From Tretioscincus oriximinensis (taxonomy: Eukaryota > Chordata > Lepidosauria > Squamata > Gymnophthalmidae), in contig JAJVDF010000165.1 of assembly GCA_022410635.1 (NCBI GenBank), forward strand, positions 1,646,725-1,710,724: DNA of 64,000 nt. Direction: 5' to 3'. Shown here one piece after another: positions 11,196 to 23,583 of the stretch. Position 1 is the first letter of the stretch. The number at the start of each line of letters is the position of its first letter. Under the pieces are notes generated by a model. That model searched no databases. It had not been told where the DNA came from and saw only the letters and a program-made list of their open reading frames with translations. The translations under genes and the position numbers were made by a program.

Positions 11196-12619
11196 AATCT
11201 GCAATTTAAGAAAATTGCAATCTGCCTTTAAAGCAGACCACGTTAGTGCAAACTTCAGATAATGCCTAGCAGGTATTTAAATATGTTGACTTTGAAGTGT
11301 TGCTAGCAGAAAGCTAGTACAAGGGTTTGTGCAAAATATAGCGTGCAGGAAGAGCGAACTTTAGTATGCAGTGGGAAGATAGTCTGTCTCAGTTTTGTTG
11401 TTACCTCACATAACCTTCATTTAAATCAGTTGTGAAGCATTTCAGTTTGGAGAGAAAATACGAAGAGTAGAGCATATTTGGGTTTTGGAGATTTGTTACA
11501 GGCATTTTCTTAGATTCTCGCTAACCCCCAGGAGAAATATATGAAGGAATGTGGATATTAAGAAAAAACTTTCAGTGATTCACTGTGTCTTCTGATAACA
11601 TGTTGGTGAGTATTGATGCAGAGAGAATTGATAAATGCGCCACATACACCTTATCTTTCATGGTATAGATAAGGATGCACGCTATCTTTGACACTAGCTC
11701 TGTGACTATTCTAATATGACTGTAGTAAGAAAATTGTCTAGATGAAATGTGTGACAGATCCAAAGTTCTTCTACTTAACCCTACAGCAAACCATGCCACT
11801 GTATCCTTAGGAACAGCTGCTTTCTTTTTGATGTATTCTGCTGTGTTTACTGATAAGCAGCTGCTTCTGTAGCTCAGATCACAAAACTCTGAAAGATGCT
11901 TGAGAACATAAATTCAGCCCTGGCTTACATAACAGGATTTTATAAGGGAAACACAATTCTAATTCTAAGGCAGGAAAATTCTTTCTTTATTGTAGTGATG
12001 CACCGAAGCAGTAATTACCCAACAGTTCAAGAGTTGTGCCAAACATCAGAACTTTTATGAAAAGACATGAAGTTAACATGCTAGAAAACTCTGTGCCCAA
12101 GAGTTCCAGGTTTGAAATTTATAAGAGCATCTGAACTGAAAAAGAAATAAGATATGCTCTGTTAAATCAGATGTCTATTGTTGTCTACTGATTGCTTTCA
12201 TTGAAATTTGCTTCTTGACTGCCACAATTCTCAGCATGTTCTGGAGCAAAATCTCTCCAGAATAATTGCTAAAAGATCAGACTGACCTGCACATCCTGAT
12301 ATCAGATCAGCTAAATGTCAGGCATATGTACATGACGCTTTTCATCTCAGAATCTACTGTGTGCATGAGCAGGAGGCCATGCCAGTTAGTAGGGATTGTG
12401 CTACCAACTGTTTCCAAGTTAGGTTTTTGTGACATGACAGCTGAGTTTTCCTGAAATATAAAAATATGCCATATCCTTTCTTTATATCTCGACTATGTTG
12501 GGATTGCCATGTATGTGGCAGTATGCACATAACCATGCTGTAATTTAAACTCCTATCATGATAAAAAGAGGCAGTATAATTAACTAGTGTTATTAAGAAA
12601 GTTATTAAGTGTGATAAAC
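11196..12619. other. Unassigned non-coding DNA
   Basis: No gene, RNA or clear repeat is seen. Short frames at 11572-11799 and 12266-12536 have no domain. Confidence 0.55.
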
Positions 12620-13480
12620 AATTGTTATTCTAATGAAGAAAAAAAACCCAGAGCACAAACTTTGGCAAAAGGAATNCAAAGAAATAATAAGAGAAGCAAA
12701 AAGAACATTTGAGAATCATATGGCCATGTATAAAGAAAGGTGATAAAAGAATCTTCAATTACATTAGAAGTAGGAAGCTGGCCAACAAGGTCATTAATCT
12801 ACTGTATGGTGCAGTGCAAGAGAACATAAAATTACAGATAAGCTGAAATTATTCTTTATATTTTTCTTTATAAGAATAACATTTGGCAGCTTTCTAACTC
12901 TAACTTCCTGTTTTCTGGAAGGATTTGATGGACTGAGGCAAATAGTAGTGGCACCCAAGAATAAAAAAAGTTCAAAGATAAGATTATAGATCTCCTTACA
13001 GAAATATGCAATTCATAATTCTGGACAGACCCTATACTTAAGGGCTAAAGTGTGATCAATATAATTTTTTAAAAAAACACATGGAAGACATGAAAATTTA
13101 TAAGGGTGCCAACTTCATATCCATTTTGAAGATGACAATTGAGAATATTATTGTAGATAAAATTAGCAAATATGGAAATGTAAGCTTTCTGCAACATTGT
13201 TTTTATATAGAGAAAAAATGTTGCCCAGAAATTTTAAAGAAGGTTTAAAAAACAAGGCTGGATCAATAGATTTCAACCTTCTGCTCTGTTGTTGCTATAT
13301 TTTTTACATCCTTGAGTTAATTAAGCCAGTACTGGATAGAAGCTCTTGAGATTCATAGTATAAACTGGTACCATAGATGCTTCAGAATACAATACTAGAA
13401 AAATAGTCAGGTACCTTTATAGATGTTGCATCAGTGGGAAATGAAGCTTCAAAGCATCAGTTAAACNTGTACTTGTCAGG
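12620..13480 (+). mobile_element. Heavily decayed CR1-like ORF2 remnant
   Basis: With several frameshifts and stops, plus-strand translation resembles the region between endonuclease and reverse transcriptase of CR1 ORF2 (a 'KRSKKNI' stretch, then a 'SRKLANKVINLLYGAVQEN'-like stretch near 12760-12830) and later a weak match to an RT segment ('DKISKYGN' near 13160). It lies just upstream of, and in the same orientation as, the better CR1, so it may be the damaged 5' part of the same insertion or an older one. Confidence 0.35.
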
Positions 13481-13734
13481 AAGGATGGCATTGCTAGTAA
13501 AGGTTAATTCAGAATATACATTTAAATGCTGACTTATTTGGAAATGGCAATAAATGCAATTAAGAGAGTATTCTGCTGCATCTGGTTCTTGTCTCTAGGG
13601 TGAGTGGGAGAAAGTGCAAATAGTTTTGAGTCTTCTTTTTGAAGCTAGTTCTTTCTCCTGTATCAAACAAGAAGAGAGTTCAAAGAAAGTCCATATGTTT
13701 GCTTTTGATAGTTTACTATAAAGTCTGAAGGAAA

Positions 13735-13850
13735 CTTGGTTCCCATCAGGTGGTAGGAGTATATTGGGGCAAAGCTTGGTTCCCATCAGGTGGTAGGAGT
13801 ATATTGGGGCAAAGAACCCAAAATACTCCTACCACCTGATGGGAACCAAG
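13735..13850. repeat. Tandem plus inverted duplication at CR1 5' end
   Basis: A 40-bp unit occurs twice in tandem (13735-13774 and 13775-13814). Its first 28 bp reappear as the reverse complement at 13823-13850, where they form the forward CR1 coding sequence. The unit therefore consists of antisense CR1 sequence, so this is an inverted, duplicated 5' junction, not an independent repeat. Confidence 0.93.
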
Positions 13851-14697
13851 CTTTCTGTGACCGAGCAAGAAAAGGATCTTGGGGTGTTAGTGGACAATTC
13901 AATGAAAATGTCAACCCAGTGTGCAGCAGCTGCAAAAAAGGCAAATTCCATGTTGGGGATAATTAGGAAAGGAATCGAAAATAAGTCAGCAAATGTTGTT
14001 TTGCCTCTTTATAAATCTGTGGTGAGGCCACATTTGGAATACTGTGTCCAATTCTGGTCACCACATCTCAAGAGGGATATTTTGGAACTGGAGAAGGTGC
14101 AGAAAAGGGCAACAAAAATGATCAAGGGTCTGGAGCACCTCCCTTACGAAGCAAGGCTGCAACGTCTGGGCCTCTTCAGCCTTGAAAGGAGACGTTTGAG
14201 GGGTGATCTGATTGAAGTGTACAAAATCATGCATGGGATCGACAGGGTGAATAGAGAAAAAATGTTTTCTCTATCACACAACACAAGGACCAGAGGGCAC
14301 TCCTTAAAACTGTTGGGTAGAAAAGTGAGAACAGACAAAGGNAAGTATTTTTTCACCCAGAGGGTCATCGGCCTGTGGAATTTACTTCCTGAAGAGGTAG
14401 TGGTAGCTAACAGCTTGGATAGTTTCAAGACAGGACTAGACAGGTTTATGGACACTAAGGGTATAAATGGATACTAAGATAGTTGTCTGGATGTAGCCTC
14501 CGGGATGGAGCAACAGGCAGGACTTTTGAAATACCATTTGCAGGGAGTCACGAACAGGAGCAGCATATTTTGCTTTCCTCTGTTCGGACTGCCCAGGTGC
14601 ATCTGGTGGGCCTTTGTGTGACACAGAATGCTGGACTCGATGGGCTGTGGCCTGATCCAGTATGGCTCTTCTTATGTTCTTATGTTCTTAAACTTAG
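13839..14697 (+). mobile_element. CR1 LINE (subfamily A), RT C-terminal part and 3' UTR
   Basis: A 212-residue frame (13839-14477, one ambiguous base at 14342) covers the C-terminal third of CR1 ORF2. It has the diagnostic 'KDLGVLVD' block, 'YKSVVRPHLEYCVQFWSPH', 'KVQKRATKMI', '[15 protein letters not shown]' and 'GLWNLLPEEVV', ending in 'FMDTKGINGY' and a stop. The 3' UTR follows, with 'atgctggactcgatgggct' and the CR1 terminal short repeat 'tcttatgttcttatgttctta' in slightly varied form at 14673-14694. The frame is undamaged, so this is a fairly young copy; the RT catalytic domain is missing because of 5' truncation. Confidence 0.95.
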
Positions 14698-16029
14698 AGA
14701 GACTTTCCAAGATCTGATTTCAAGTTTCAACGGTTGCGTGCATGTGAGTGAAAGCCAACATGTAGCCTGGTTTTGTGAGAAAAGAATAGCTATTAATAAT
14801 TTCTGTGGAACACCTCCAAGGCTTCTGATTCCATGTCGAAATTTTGGGATGAACCATCTAGTTCTGTACTGATGCAAAATATGGTAACTCAGATATGGTA
14901 AGACATAGATCAATGCTTTACAGAAAATGCAGAACTTCCACATATTTTGTGTAAATGGAAAAAGTCAATCTAAAATAAGCTTTCTGCACATGACAGGCTC
15001 TTCTGAGATAGTTCTCTTGTTAGCTTTGAAAATCACATGTTCTTCAGAATTAACTTGTAAATACTTTCATGTCTAGCAATGAAAATACCTAACCTATGGA
15101 CACATGTAGACCTTCAGCATGTCCCCTGGCTCAGTCCCTTACCTGCTAGATCACTGATAGACCTGCAAAAACATGTCCTTTGATATAGGATACCATTTTG
15201 ATCACTTATATTGGTTTATACTGCAATTAGTGCAGATGCAGCAGGGACCATGGGCTCTCCATAATCTGATCAGAAAATGGAAGTGAGGCCCCTAGACTTT
15301 TCTGTGGAATGTGTCCAAGGTAAATGCAGAATGGCTCTAAAGAGAGCTCCAATATAATGGTTAGAATGTCAATATATAATGCAGTTTTGCACTGGCCATT
15401 ATACTGGATCTGCAAGTTGGNCTAAAAATGCTTGTTGGTAAAGTATACTAGTCACTGCAGAATGTAGCAATTAGTTTTTTATTCTATGAGTCCGAACTTT
15501 ATAAAGCATTCTCTGGGTGAATTTGAGATTGTAAGGAAAATATCTAAAGATTTCTTATGTGTTCTGAAGCGTAGGAATGGAATCCTTTCTTTACAAGATA
15601 TAGTAACAACAAGAACGACTCTTTTGCAGGGACCTACAAAAACACAGAACACAGTCAACCACAGCATTGGAACAAATGCTGTCTGTAAGTGAGCAATCAG
15701 GATCGTGGAAACCCTGGCAGATCAATTGCAAGCACACATCAGGAAAGCAGTAACTGAAGTAATCAAAGAACAAAATCTGGAAACAGCTATTTTTATTTTA
15801 ACTGTTTGAATATTTTTTGTGGGAGAGGCAGTTGAAAAAAAGCTTTGTCTGATTGACTTTGTATTTGACAAACTATTAGATTTTCTCTTTCATACTTTTT
15901 ACTTCTGCAGAATATACTGTAATCCAAAATTGGGGTCATTTACCTGTCCCCACTGAGCCTTATACTGGTTTATATCTCAGTACAGAGCTTGACCATCCAT
16001 ATGCTCATCCAGACTATGGTAAACTCCAT
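14698..16029. other. Unassigned non-coding DNA
   Basis: No gene is supported. A 68-residue plus frame at 15486-15692 overlaps minus frames and has no recognised domain. Confidence 0.55.
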
Positions 16030-16113
16030 TTGGGCCCTGTCATAGCCTACCCTAGCATGTAGATTACAGGCTCCTATTCTGAGATGTAACCCAGAATAGG
16101 ACTCAGTGGGAAC
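16030..16113. repeat. Dispersed repeat, part of a MITE-like family
   Basis: The blocks 'ggctcctattctgagatgta' and 'ggactcagtgggaacaa' recur 400 bp downstream (16456-16582, partly inverted) and in weaker form at about 24.47-24.53 and 25.0-25.14 kb. Ends are not defined. It is probably a fragment of a non-autonomous DNA element. Confidence 0.4.
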
Positions 16114-16455
16114 AAAGTTAGTTAAACTAAACATAGATGCCTTCCATCTATTTTACTGAAGTTTAGTGGAATTTACAATATTGTCACATTGATTCCAGCA
16201 AACAGTGGCAGCAGCCAAAGCCATATTTTAGAATTTGACAAGAAGTCAAATAATTGCATGCATTATTTTAAAAGAAAGTACATATGCCTTGATCTTTTTG
16301 GTAAAAAAAACTTTAATGGAGATGTTTCTGTTCTTCCCATATCATTCATTTGGAAACAGTCTCTATTCTCTAAATATTTTCTCCTGGTCAGAAGTACAAC
16401 TACACTGTTGGTTGCAGTTTTGTGAGGAATTTCTGGGCTTGAAGTAGCAACCTAA

Positions 16456-16582
16456 GGGCACATCTTTAGGTTATATCTCAGAATAGGAGCCTGCCATATA
16501 CATCATAGTGTAGACTATGGCATCCCCCAAATAAGGCCTGCCATATTTAACCCAGAATAAGGCTCAGTGGGAACAGGGGCAG
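16456..16582. repeat. Dispersed repeat, second copy
   Basis: Contains 'tatctcagaataggagcc' (the reverse complement of the block at 16073) and 'cccagaataaggctcagtgg' (direct orientation). The element is therefore made of inverted related blocks, as expected for a MITE with long, weak TIRs. No target duplication is identified. Confidence 0.4.
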
Positions 16583-18357
16583 TGTGTTGGCAGTAATCCA
16601 ACAGAGATCAGGCTGTTTCTCAGTTAAACACTGAGAGAACATTTTAGTGACCGGGACTTTAAATGCTTCTTTCTTTTTACAAAAAACATTGTACGAACAT
16701 ATAAACCAGGAAGCCCAGAATNTAACTTAAAGAGTGTGAAATTATTGACGTGCTTTCCAATTGCAAATTCCTATCTATTCTTAATATCAAAAGTAAATAA
16801 AAAGAACAACCATCTGGTATGCACCCTCTCTGTGTACAAGGCTTTGTTCTTATACATATGCCTCCAGCTACACGCAGAGTAAAAAACTTCTCAAAACAGA
16901 TTTAGAAATGTGAAATGCCAGCAAGTGCAGAAAAGTAGTAAGATTCACAGAAGTTAGTAACATTATTGCATTGAGATTTCAGGGTTCTGAAAATGATAAA
17001 GCAATTATGGAGGGAACATTTCTTAACAATAATTCTTGCTTTCCCAGTGTCTACTTGGCAGACATGAATGATTATGCTAAATTATGATTGCATTATTTAA
17101 CCAGCTTANGGCTTCAAATCTTTCAGTAATGCATAAGAAAAGGAATGGTCAAATTTGTTTTAAAAATTAGCGGGTATTTGAATGTGCTGTCGAAACATTC
17201 CAGCAAAAATTATGTCTGCTATATCATCAACCTTCTGTGTTATATGCACNATGCAGTATGTTTTCACCTCGCCCAGTCAGGAGCACAGAACACATAAAAG
17301 AGCTGGAATACAGCAGCTTTGGTAGAAAATTTTCCAGTAAGCAAACACACCTGCTTAGGTATGTTTTTTCACTTTAAGATGTTCTGGAGGATGCTTGAAG
17401 AACTCCGTGCTGAAAAGAGATGAAGGTCTCTGGCATTTGGATGCAATATCGCTGAGGGCTCTTCAGGTCCTTTTCCTCAGTTCATGTGGAACCAGTCTTG
17501 GTCATCCATCATTTTCTAGTTTTCATTCTCCAGAATTGTCATCTGGAGCAAGATGATCAAGAAAGAGTGGCAATTCTTTTCTCAAGAAGTTGCTTGGTAA
17601 GATTCAACCATATATGGTCTGGAAAAGCACTAAGATCAAATAGTAATTTTTTTTCTGGAGTCTATATTTTTTTCTGCTGTGTTTCTTTTCCTGGAGGTCA
17701 TTATCACAACTGTCGTTATGATCATTTTTTTTTNAAAAAAAGACTATATGAGTCATGAAAGAGAAAGACATTACAGCAAGGAATTATTGACTAACCATTT
17801 GCTGCCAACAATTTTGAAACTGTTGACAGCACTAATAGCCAATGCAGTCGTATAAAAATATACGACTGCCAAATAACTTCTTCTAAAAGAATAGAAACTG
17901 CCAAAATTCTCATGGAATAAAAGATAAATACTTAATGGAGAAAATGGTTTTAAAGAATCCCCAAAAGCAATAAAATAAAATAAAAACGGCATGACTTGAG
18001 AACAAAAAAGCTTTTGACACCTTGACACATGCTTGAGTTGAGAACTATTAAGAAATCCTCAAAGCTGAAAATATCTACCAACAGCTGTAGAANATTCTAC
18101 TAATTTGAGTATTTCTGGCTGATTCTCTTTTGATTTTGTTCCTTATCATTGATATATTATCACTGTTAATAATTTGAAACATGCTTGATATCTCCTTCCA
18201 TACATGATGAAGATTAAGCTAAACCAGAAAGCCCTGATATGGATTACTCCTGATGTTGGCCCAGAGTGGCTGGTATCTATCCTCACGATCTTTGGGAAAT
18301 GTTACTCGGGGAAAACAAAAGTTTCCTAAGTTCTTGGTTAGGACTTAAATTAACATT
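16583..18357. other. Unassigned non-coding DNA
   Basis: No gene or named repeat. There is a short inverted repeat near 17846-17867 (tataaaaatatacgac). Frames at 17486-17758 and 17771-18028 show no domain. Confidence 0.5.
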
Positions 18358-18412
18358 TTATTTATTTATTTATTTATACTTATACCCCGCCCTTTACCCG
18401 AAGGTCTCGGGG
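18358..18412 (-). mobile_element. SINE / Bov-B 3' tail, antisense
   Basis: (ATTT)n is followed by 'atacttataccccgccctt' and 'cgaaggtctcggggc', the reverse complement of the Sauria SINE / Bov-B 3' tail seen at 5.5 and 37.2 kb. The 5' body is absent, so it is severely 5'-truncated and could come from either element. Confidence 0.7.
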
Positions 18413-19189
18413 CAACAAAAACAGTAAAACATGGAGTTCCCATATGAGTACCAAGAAAAACCATAACTTTAGAGCATTGCTGTGGGCAAAAGGCTAATTT
18501 TAAAATGTTGAAGCTGCANCGGTGATGGGGTTTGGGTAGGGTTTGAGTCGGAGGGGCATGCTTTGAGCATGATTTCAGAGACAGTGAAACTGAGTTAGGA
18601 CCATAAATTGTCTCATGATTTGGATAGCAGGATAATACAACCCTAGATGGACAATGCGATTAATGTATAATCATCATCATTACAGAAATAGAATGCATTT
18701 TGCGCTTTTAAAAATAAACATCTGAAGAACTCTGAACTAATTCTTTAATCCTGGGTCTTTGCAACCGAAGATTCGTGTTATGTTTTGTGTTGATAATTAG
18801 GTAGTTGAAACCAGTCTGCTATCAAAGTATAACACTCATATTTATGAGTTAGTTTTCTACTTCCTTCTCATCACTTCTGTTATTTTCCCCTCTTTGAGTA
18901 TTTGTTGAAGGAATATCAGCAAGTGCAAAAAAGTCATCTTTCATTGGTAGGTCTTCTGCTGAAAGAAGTGAAATAGTGAAATGAACTCTTGATAGCTTTG
19001 AGGGCATTATGTTGATTTATGTTCAATAACACAGACTTTTTTCTGTGATTCCTGCTTATATGGTCTATCTCCCACACTGATACATCAATAGCGTAATTTG
19101 CACAGTACAGTAACAGCATCTTGGGAAAGCCCAAACGGGTGTGAGAATTCATCTTCCTGTACCCTTCCTGCTATAGGGTCTCCGAAATC
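18413..19189. other. Unassigned non-coding DNA
   Basis: No gene or repeat is recognised. Confidence 0.5.
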
Positions 19190-19445
19190 ATCATCAGGGA
19201 AGTCTTGGACACAGAGCATGAAAAACTACTCTTCCAGAAAAAGTGGTGGTAGCTAGGAGCATCAAGTCCTAGATAGCTTCAAGTCAGGATTAGACAAACT
19301 CATGGAAGACAGGTGTATCAACAGTATTCTTGAAACACCATTTCCAGGGAGTCAAGAACAGGTGAGGGTTTTGCCTCCTCTTGCTTGAGATTGTCCTAAT
19401 GCAATTGGTAGGTCACTGTGTGAGATGTCNCCTCATTCAGTAGAG
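19190..19445 (+). mobile_element. CR1 LINE 3' end (subfamily A), degenerate
   Basis: Aligns by eye to the 3' end of the 13.8-kb CR1: 'ggtggtagctaggagc', 'gatagcttcaagtcaggatt', 'agacaaactcatgga', 'ttccagggagtcaagaacag', and 'attggtaggtcactgtgtga'. It carries small indels and no intact frame, so it is older than the 13.8-kb copy. Confidence 0.8.
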
Positions 19446-22270
19446 CTCCACTTGGGTTCTTTCTTTGTTGTCACTTTCCACTGTGGACCTCACACACTGT
19501 TCTTTTCTTTACTTTTCTTGGCAATCTGTTCAGCCTGAAGGTGCAGAACATGGTCTGGATATCCATGGAATAGGATGGCAATAGCTGACTATGCCTCCAA
19601 TACCAATATCCCTTTAGCAGCTGTGTTTACACAGAAATAACATGAGAAATTTATGTTAGGAGAACATTTTAAGAAAATCTCTGAAACATGAGAGACTTGA
19701 TTAAACTAATATGATATCTGCCTAATATCATTTGCCAGACTGATAGAACATTATTGCTGGGGTTCCTGCTTTAAATCCTGGACAGGGACCTCCAGGCAGT
19801 GTAAACAAAAGTGAATTAGATGGATGAAGTGGTTTGATAGGGAATTTCCTACAAATTCAGATAGGTGGGAACAAATGGCTTGTCAAATTACTTGGATAAC
19901 TTTGGATAGGAAAATTAATTGGAACTCATTAGTCACTTCTAATTTCCTAATTAATAATTAATTAATTTCCTAATTTCCTAAAGTAATAGCCATTAGTCTG
20001 AATACAAACTTTCTAGCAAGTTGAACACATAATCTCTCAGAGGGCCTGATCACACATGTGATTTTAAACTATCTTCAGTCCTGAAGAATTGGACTGAAAA
20101 CCAGAAAAAAGTATTCCACTTGATTTAGGCCCTTTCCTGACAAGACACTTCTACAGCTACAGTAGTTGCATCATGGTGAATGTGGCTCACTTGCCCACAC
20201 ACTTCTAGCAATCCATTAGCTAAAAACCCTTGTTGCCTCAGATTTTCCTGAAAGTAGTTACGTGTAGACATCACAGTGAGTTTCTCTTTTCTTTGAAAAA
20301 AATAAAGGTGGAAGAGCAACCATTCGGGAGATGCACAAAGGTTGTCAGGTGTGCAACAGAGCGCAAATCCAATTCCTCATGGATATGTCAGCTCCTCGCT
20401 GTGATAAGGCAGAAATGTGACAACAGATAGGTAAGTGGGTTCTTAAAATAAATTCCAGATTTAAACAGTTCTTCTAGAGGAGGCCCTAGACCAGTTCTTC
20501 AAGACTAAACATAGTTTAAAAAAAGCACGAGTGACTGGCAGAAGTGAACTAAAATCAGAGAGAAGATATGTGGGTTTTTTCATTCTCAGTCCACTTCTGA
20601 GATTGAGTTCCATTTCTTTAACATGTGCAGCCAGGGCAGATTATTTTTGGGCAGAGACATCCACCTCTGGGGCAGGGACAGAAGGGCTGGAAACCTTCTT
20701 CTTGCCAATAGTTACTAAGGGCTGTGTGATGTTTCCAGTTCTCCATACATACTGAGATGGCTGCCATTTCAACTATCCTGAAAAGGTTAGACAAGGGGAA
20801 AGTTGATCAGAAAGTAGAGTCCCCTCTATTTTCTGATTAATGCTGNCTCCCCATTTCGGGTTAATTGTGGTTGATATTTGTGAAACTGTTCCTGCAGAAA
20901 TATCAGCATTGAAAATGACTGATTGTCATTTGGTGGTTGAAACATTTTTCAGTGGTGAAGANCTAACAGCTATTGAAAAAAGATGTTGGCTATTCAAAAA
21001 AGAACTGCTAGCTATGAGAGAAAATACTGTTGATATTTCCATAAGAATATAGTTTCAAAAATGTTAGCCATTGAAACAAAATGGGGGGCTGGAAATGACA
21101 TCCTCTTCATCCATACACACTTCCTGGGAACACTTCCAACTGCTTCCTGGCTGGGGAGGGTCCAGGCCTCCCTTTTCCCACCCCAGAGATGGATGTCTCG
21201 ACCCCAAAATAATCTACTTCTGTGGCTCCAATGGGGTAGGAAAATTCAGTTTGGATAGAAGGGAAAAGAGATGGAACTCAATCTGAATTTCATTTACTTA
21301 CATCCCAAACTAGGGTCAATGCTGCGGTTGGAATAGGGCTATGTTGCTTATAAGACCCTTTCCATAATGGATTTTAATAACAATAACAACAACAACAAAA
21401 ATAAAAATAACAGCATGTATTTGTAATGCCCTTTTCACCAAAAGGTGGTACAGTGAATGATCAAATCTAAAATATCATACTCATGCTAGTCAAATATCAT
21501 AAAAGTAAACAATTAAAATACTAACAAAATAAATACAGTTGCATTTACAACAAGATATTAATGGCATGCATGTCTGCTGTCACTCAATCTAGTGAGTTAA
21601 AAAGGAAGNTTTTCAAACCATTGTGGAAGGTAGGCAAGGAACCACTTACGACTTACGAGTGGTTTAATGGTTAGTCATTTGACCATATCAAAATTTACAA
21701 AAGTTAAAAACATTTGACCATAATAAGTGCAAATCTTGATTAAAAACAAAAAGTTAATATTGTTATTTACCCCCATCGCCCTTACAGAACATCCTGTTCA
21801 TCTCAGTGAATAATTTCCTAAATTGGGCATCTTAGTAAGGTTGTGTGTGACACCTGTGGATTTACTCCCATCAGAAGATAATTCAGTTGAAGTTCTGCAG
21901 TCCTATGGGACTTCCTTTGTAATAGAGATCCTAGACATGTTGGTTTTATTGAAGAGTACAAGGGACAGTGAAGCAGGATAGTCTTATTCAAGAGTACAAG
22001 GGACAGTGAAGCAGGATATGATGTAGGTCTCCAATCATTTCTGCACCACAGACACACAGTCTTTCTTCATAAGATACCTGGTGATATCTTCCATATTTCA
22101 CTATCGAGTCAATAAGTTCAAAATGTGTGTATATAAAGTGTTGCCTTAGCTGGTGAGACATGTTGTCAACTAGATATCTTTCAAGATGGAAAATAGATTT
22201 TGAACATGCTAGCCATTTAATGATTTTATATTAGATATGCTTGCAATGTCATTTTGGGCACTAATGTCTG
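19446..22270. other. Unassigned non-coding DNA
   Basis: No gene. 20049-20145 holds an inverted pair around 'cttcagtcctgaagaattgg' that recurs at 45.28 kb and is probably an old MITE. 21376-21410 is A/C-rich. 21410-21500 weakly resembles an antisense SINE tail ('cccttttcaccaaaaggtgg'). Confidence 0.5.
21953..22018. repeat. 28-bp direct duplication, period 38
   Basis: The sequence starting agagtacaagggacagtg occurs at 21953-21980 and again, identically, at 21991-22018, separated by 10 bp. It is a simple local duplication. Confidence 0.9.
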
Positions 22271-22274
22271 TCAC

Positions 22275-23193
22275 TCGCTGCTTAAATATCTCTTTGGCTA
22301 GATGACTGGCAAGCCCTAGCATTTGCAGGGAGAGCCCACATCAAGAAATTACTCCATGTATTTGGTAAACCCACAAGTAGTTGTTTTCACTCCTGTCACT
22401 CTTGGATGTCTTTTTTTCAGAAATTAAATATTTTGGTGTTAATTGAGCATTGAATGTCTTGAATTCCAAGTTCTGCTCTAACAGTATGGGCAGGGATGGA
22501 TTTATTACACCTAATATCCGTCTTTGAAAGCCCCAGACTTCAGCTCGATAGGTCAGCGTTGGTGTAAGTTTAGCCCTGTATATAGTTAGCAGAGGGAGCA
22601 GAGATCCTGGGTGTCTGTAGTTAAACAGGTTATATAATGAGTTCAACCCTACAGCAACTCTAAGCACACTATTTTTCAAGTGCAGTGACCTGGAGCCAGT
22701 CTTAGTGAAAATGACCCTAGTAAGAATTAGCTTGCTCTATGATATCCCCATCAANGCACCATTTATGTTTTCTTTTCTTTTTCCCAAACACAATATATCT
22801 TTGCAATATATAGTTTCTGTAGTAGCCTTGTAAGACCTACCTTAGTTTGGGCAAGTAACACTATGTCATCTGCATAAATGTCTATGTCTATCCAAAATGT
22901 ATGGTCTATGAGCTTTGGGAAATTGCAGTTCCTTTGGCAGAATCGTTTACGTACAAGTTAAATAGCATATGTGCAAGGATGCAGCCTTGTTTTACCCCTC
23001 TGTAAGTCGGAATTTCGCTCATCAAAGATCTATGTGTGCCCATACGGACTCTTAGACTGGTTTTGGAGTACAACATCTTAATCAGATGCAGAAGTCTGGG
23101 TTCTATGTTAAGTGCTTTTAGCTTATTCCACAATTTTCCTCTATGTATAGAATCAAAAGCTGNGCTAAAATCAATAAAAGCTGAGAAGAACAA
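22275..23193 (-). mobile_element. LINE reverse transcriptase relic, non-CR1, non-L1
   Basis: On the minus strand from 23193 the translation reads an RT core: 'FIDFSxAFDSIHRGKLW' (block A, with the conserved AFDS aspartate), a 'LLHLIKMLYSKTSLRVRMG' segment, and 'RGVKQGC' with 'LFNLYVND' (block B). After a frameshift, the sequence antisense to about 22857-22890 reads 'IYADDIVLLAQ', the catalytic YADD box. A further frame (22341-22679) contains 'KLTPTLTYRAEVWG', a downstream motif of several LINE clades. Frameshifts and stops make it inactive. The clade is not certain; it is not CR1 (FADD type in this window) or L1. Confidence 0.85.
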
Positions 23194-23502
23194 GGAACCA
23201 GATTTTGGAAAGACAGCAGTTNGAGAAATAGTCAGAAAAAACTTATTTATTTCTAGCAGGGGGAAACCAGGACAACCTGGATGCTGCTAGAATTATTTTA
23301 TCAACTTTGGCTCAAGTTTGTCTCTCACCCACAGAAATACCTGTAAAAAATTCAGAAAGGTATCAAAAGCTTTAGGATCTCTTGTGGGTAAGGTATCAAG
23401 AAGCATCAATGCTTTGCTTTGCTTGGTTGTCTCAGCTTTTATTCCTTGTATGTGGTTTTCTGTCAGAATTCTTACTTGTTAAAGATAATGATTAATGAAT
23501 GA
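23194..23502. other. Unassigned spacer
   Basis: No recognised feature; it separates the minus-strand LINE relic from the L1 fragment and its 64-bp repeat. Confidence 0.5.
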
Positions 23503-23566
23503 TGAGGCCTTTCATCAGTAGTTCTGTACACAGAACCAAGCATAAAGAGAGCAAAACCTGCTGGTC
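23503..23566. repeat. 64-bp direct repeat, upstream copy
   Basis: Identical to 24282-24345, where the sequence is part of the L1 ORF2 coding region (encoding 'RPFISSSVHRTKHKESK'). This copy lies just upstream of the L1 fragment, in the same orientation but outside its reading frame. It is too long for a normal L1 target-site duplication. Confidence 0.93.
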
Positions 23567-23583
23567 TCTCTCTAGGAACTAGG

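Noticed and set aside
15486..15692. 68-residue frame near a GTAAGT-like site as an exon
   Set aside because: No convincing acceptor with a pyrimidine tract, and overlapping minus-strand frames of similar length.
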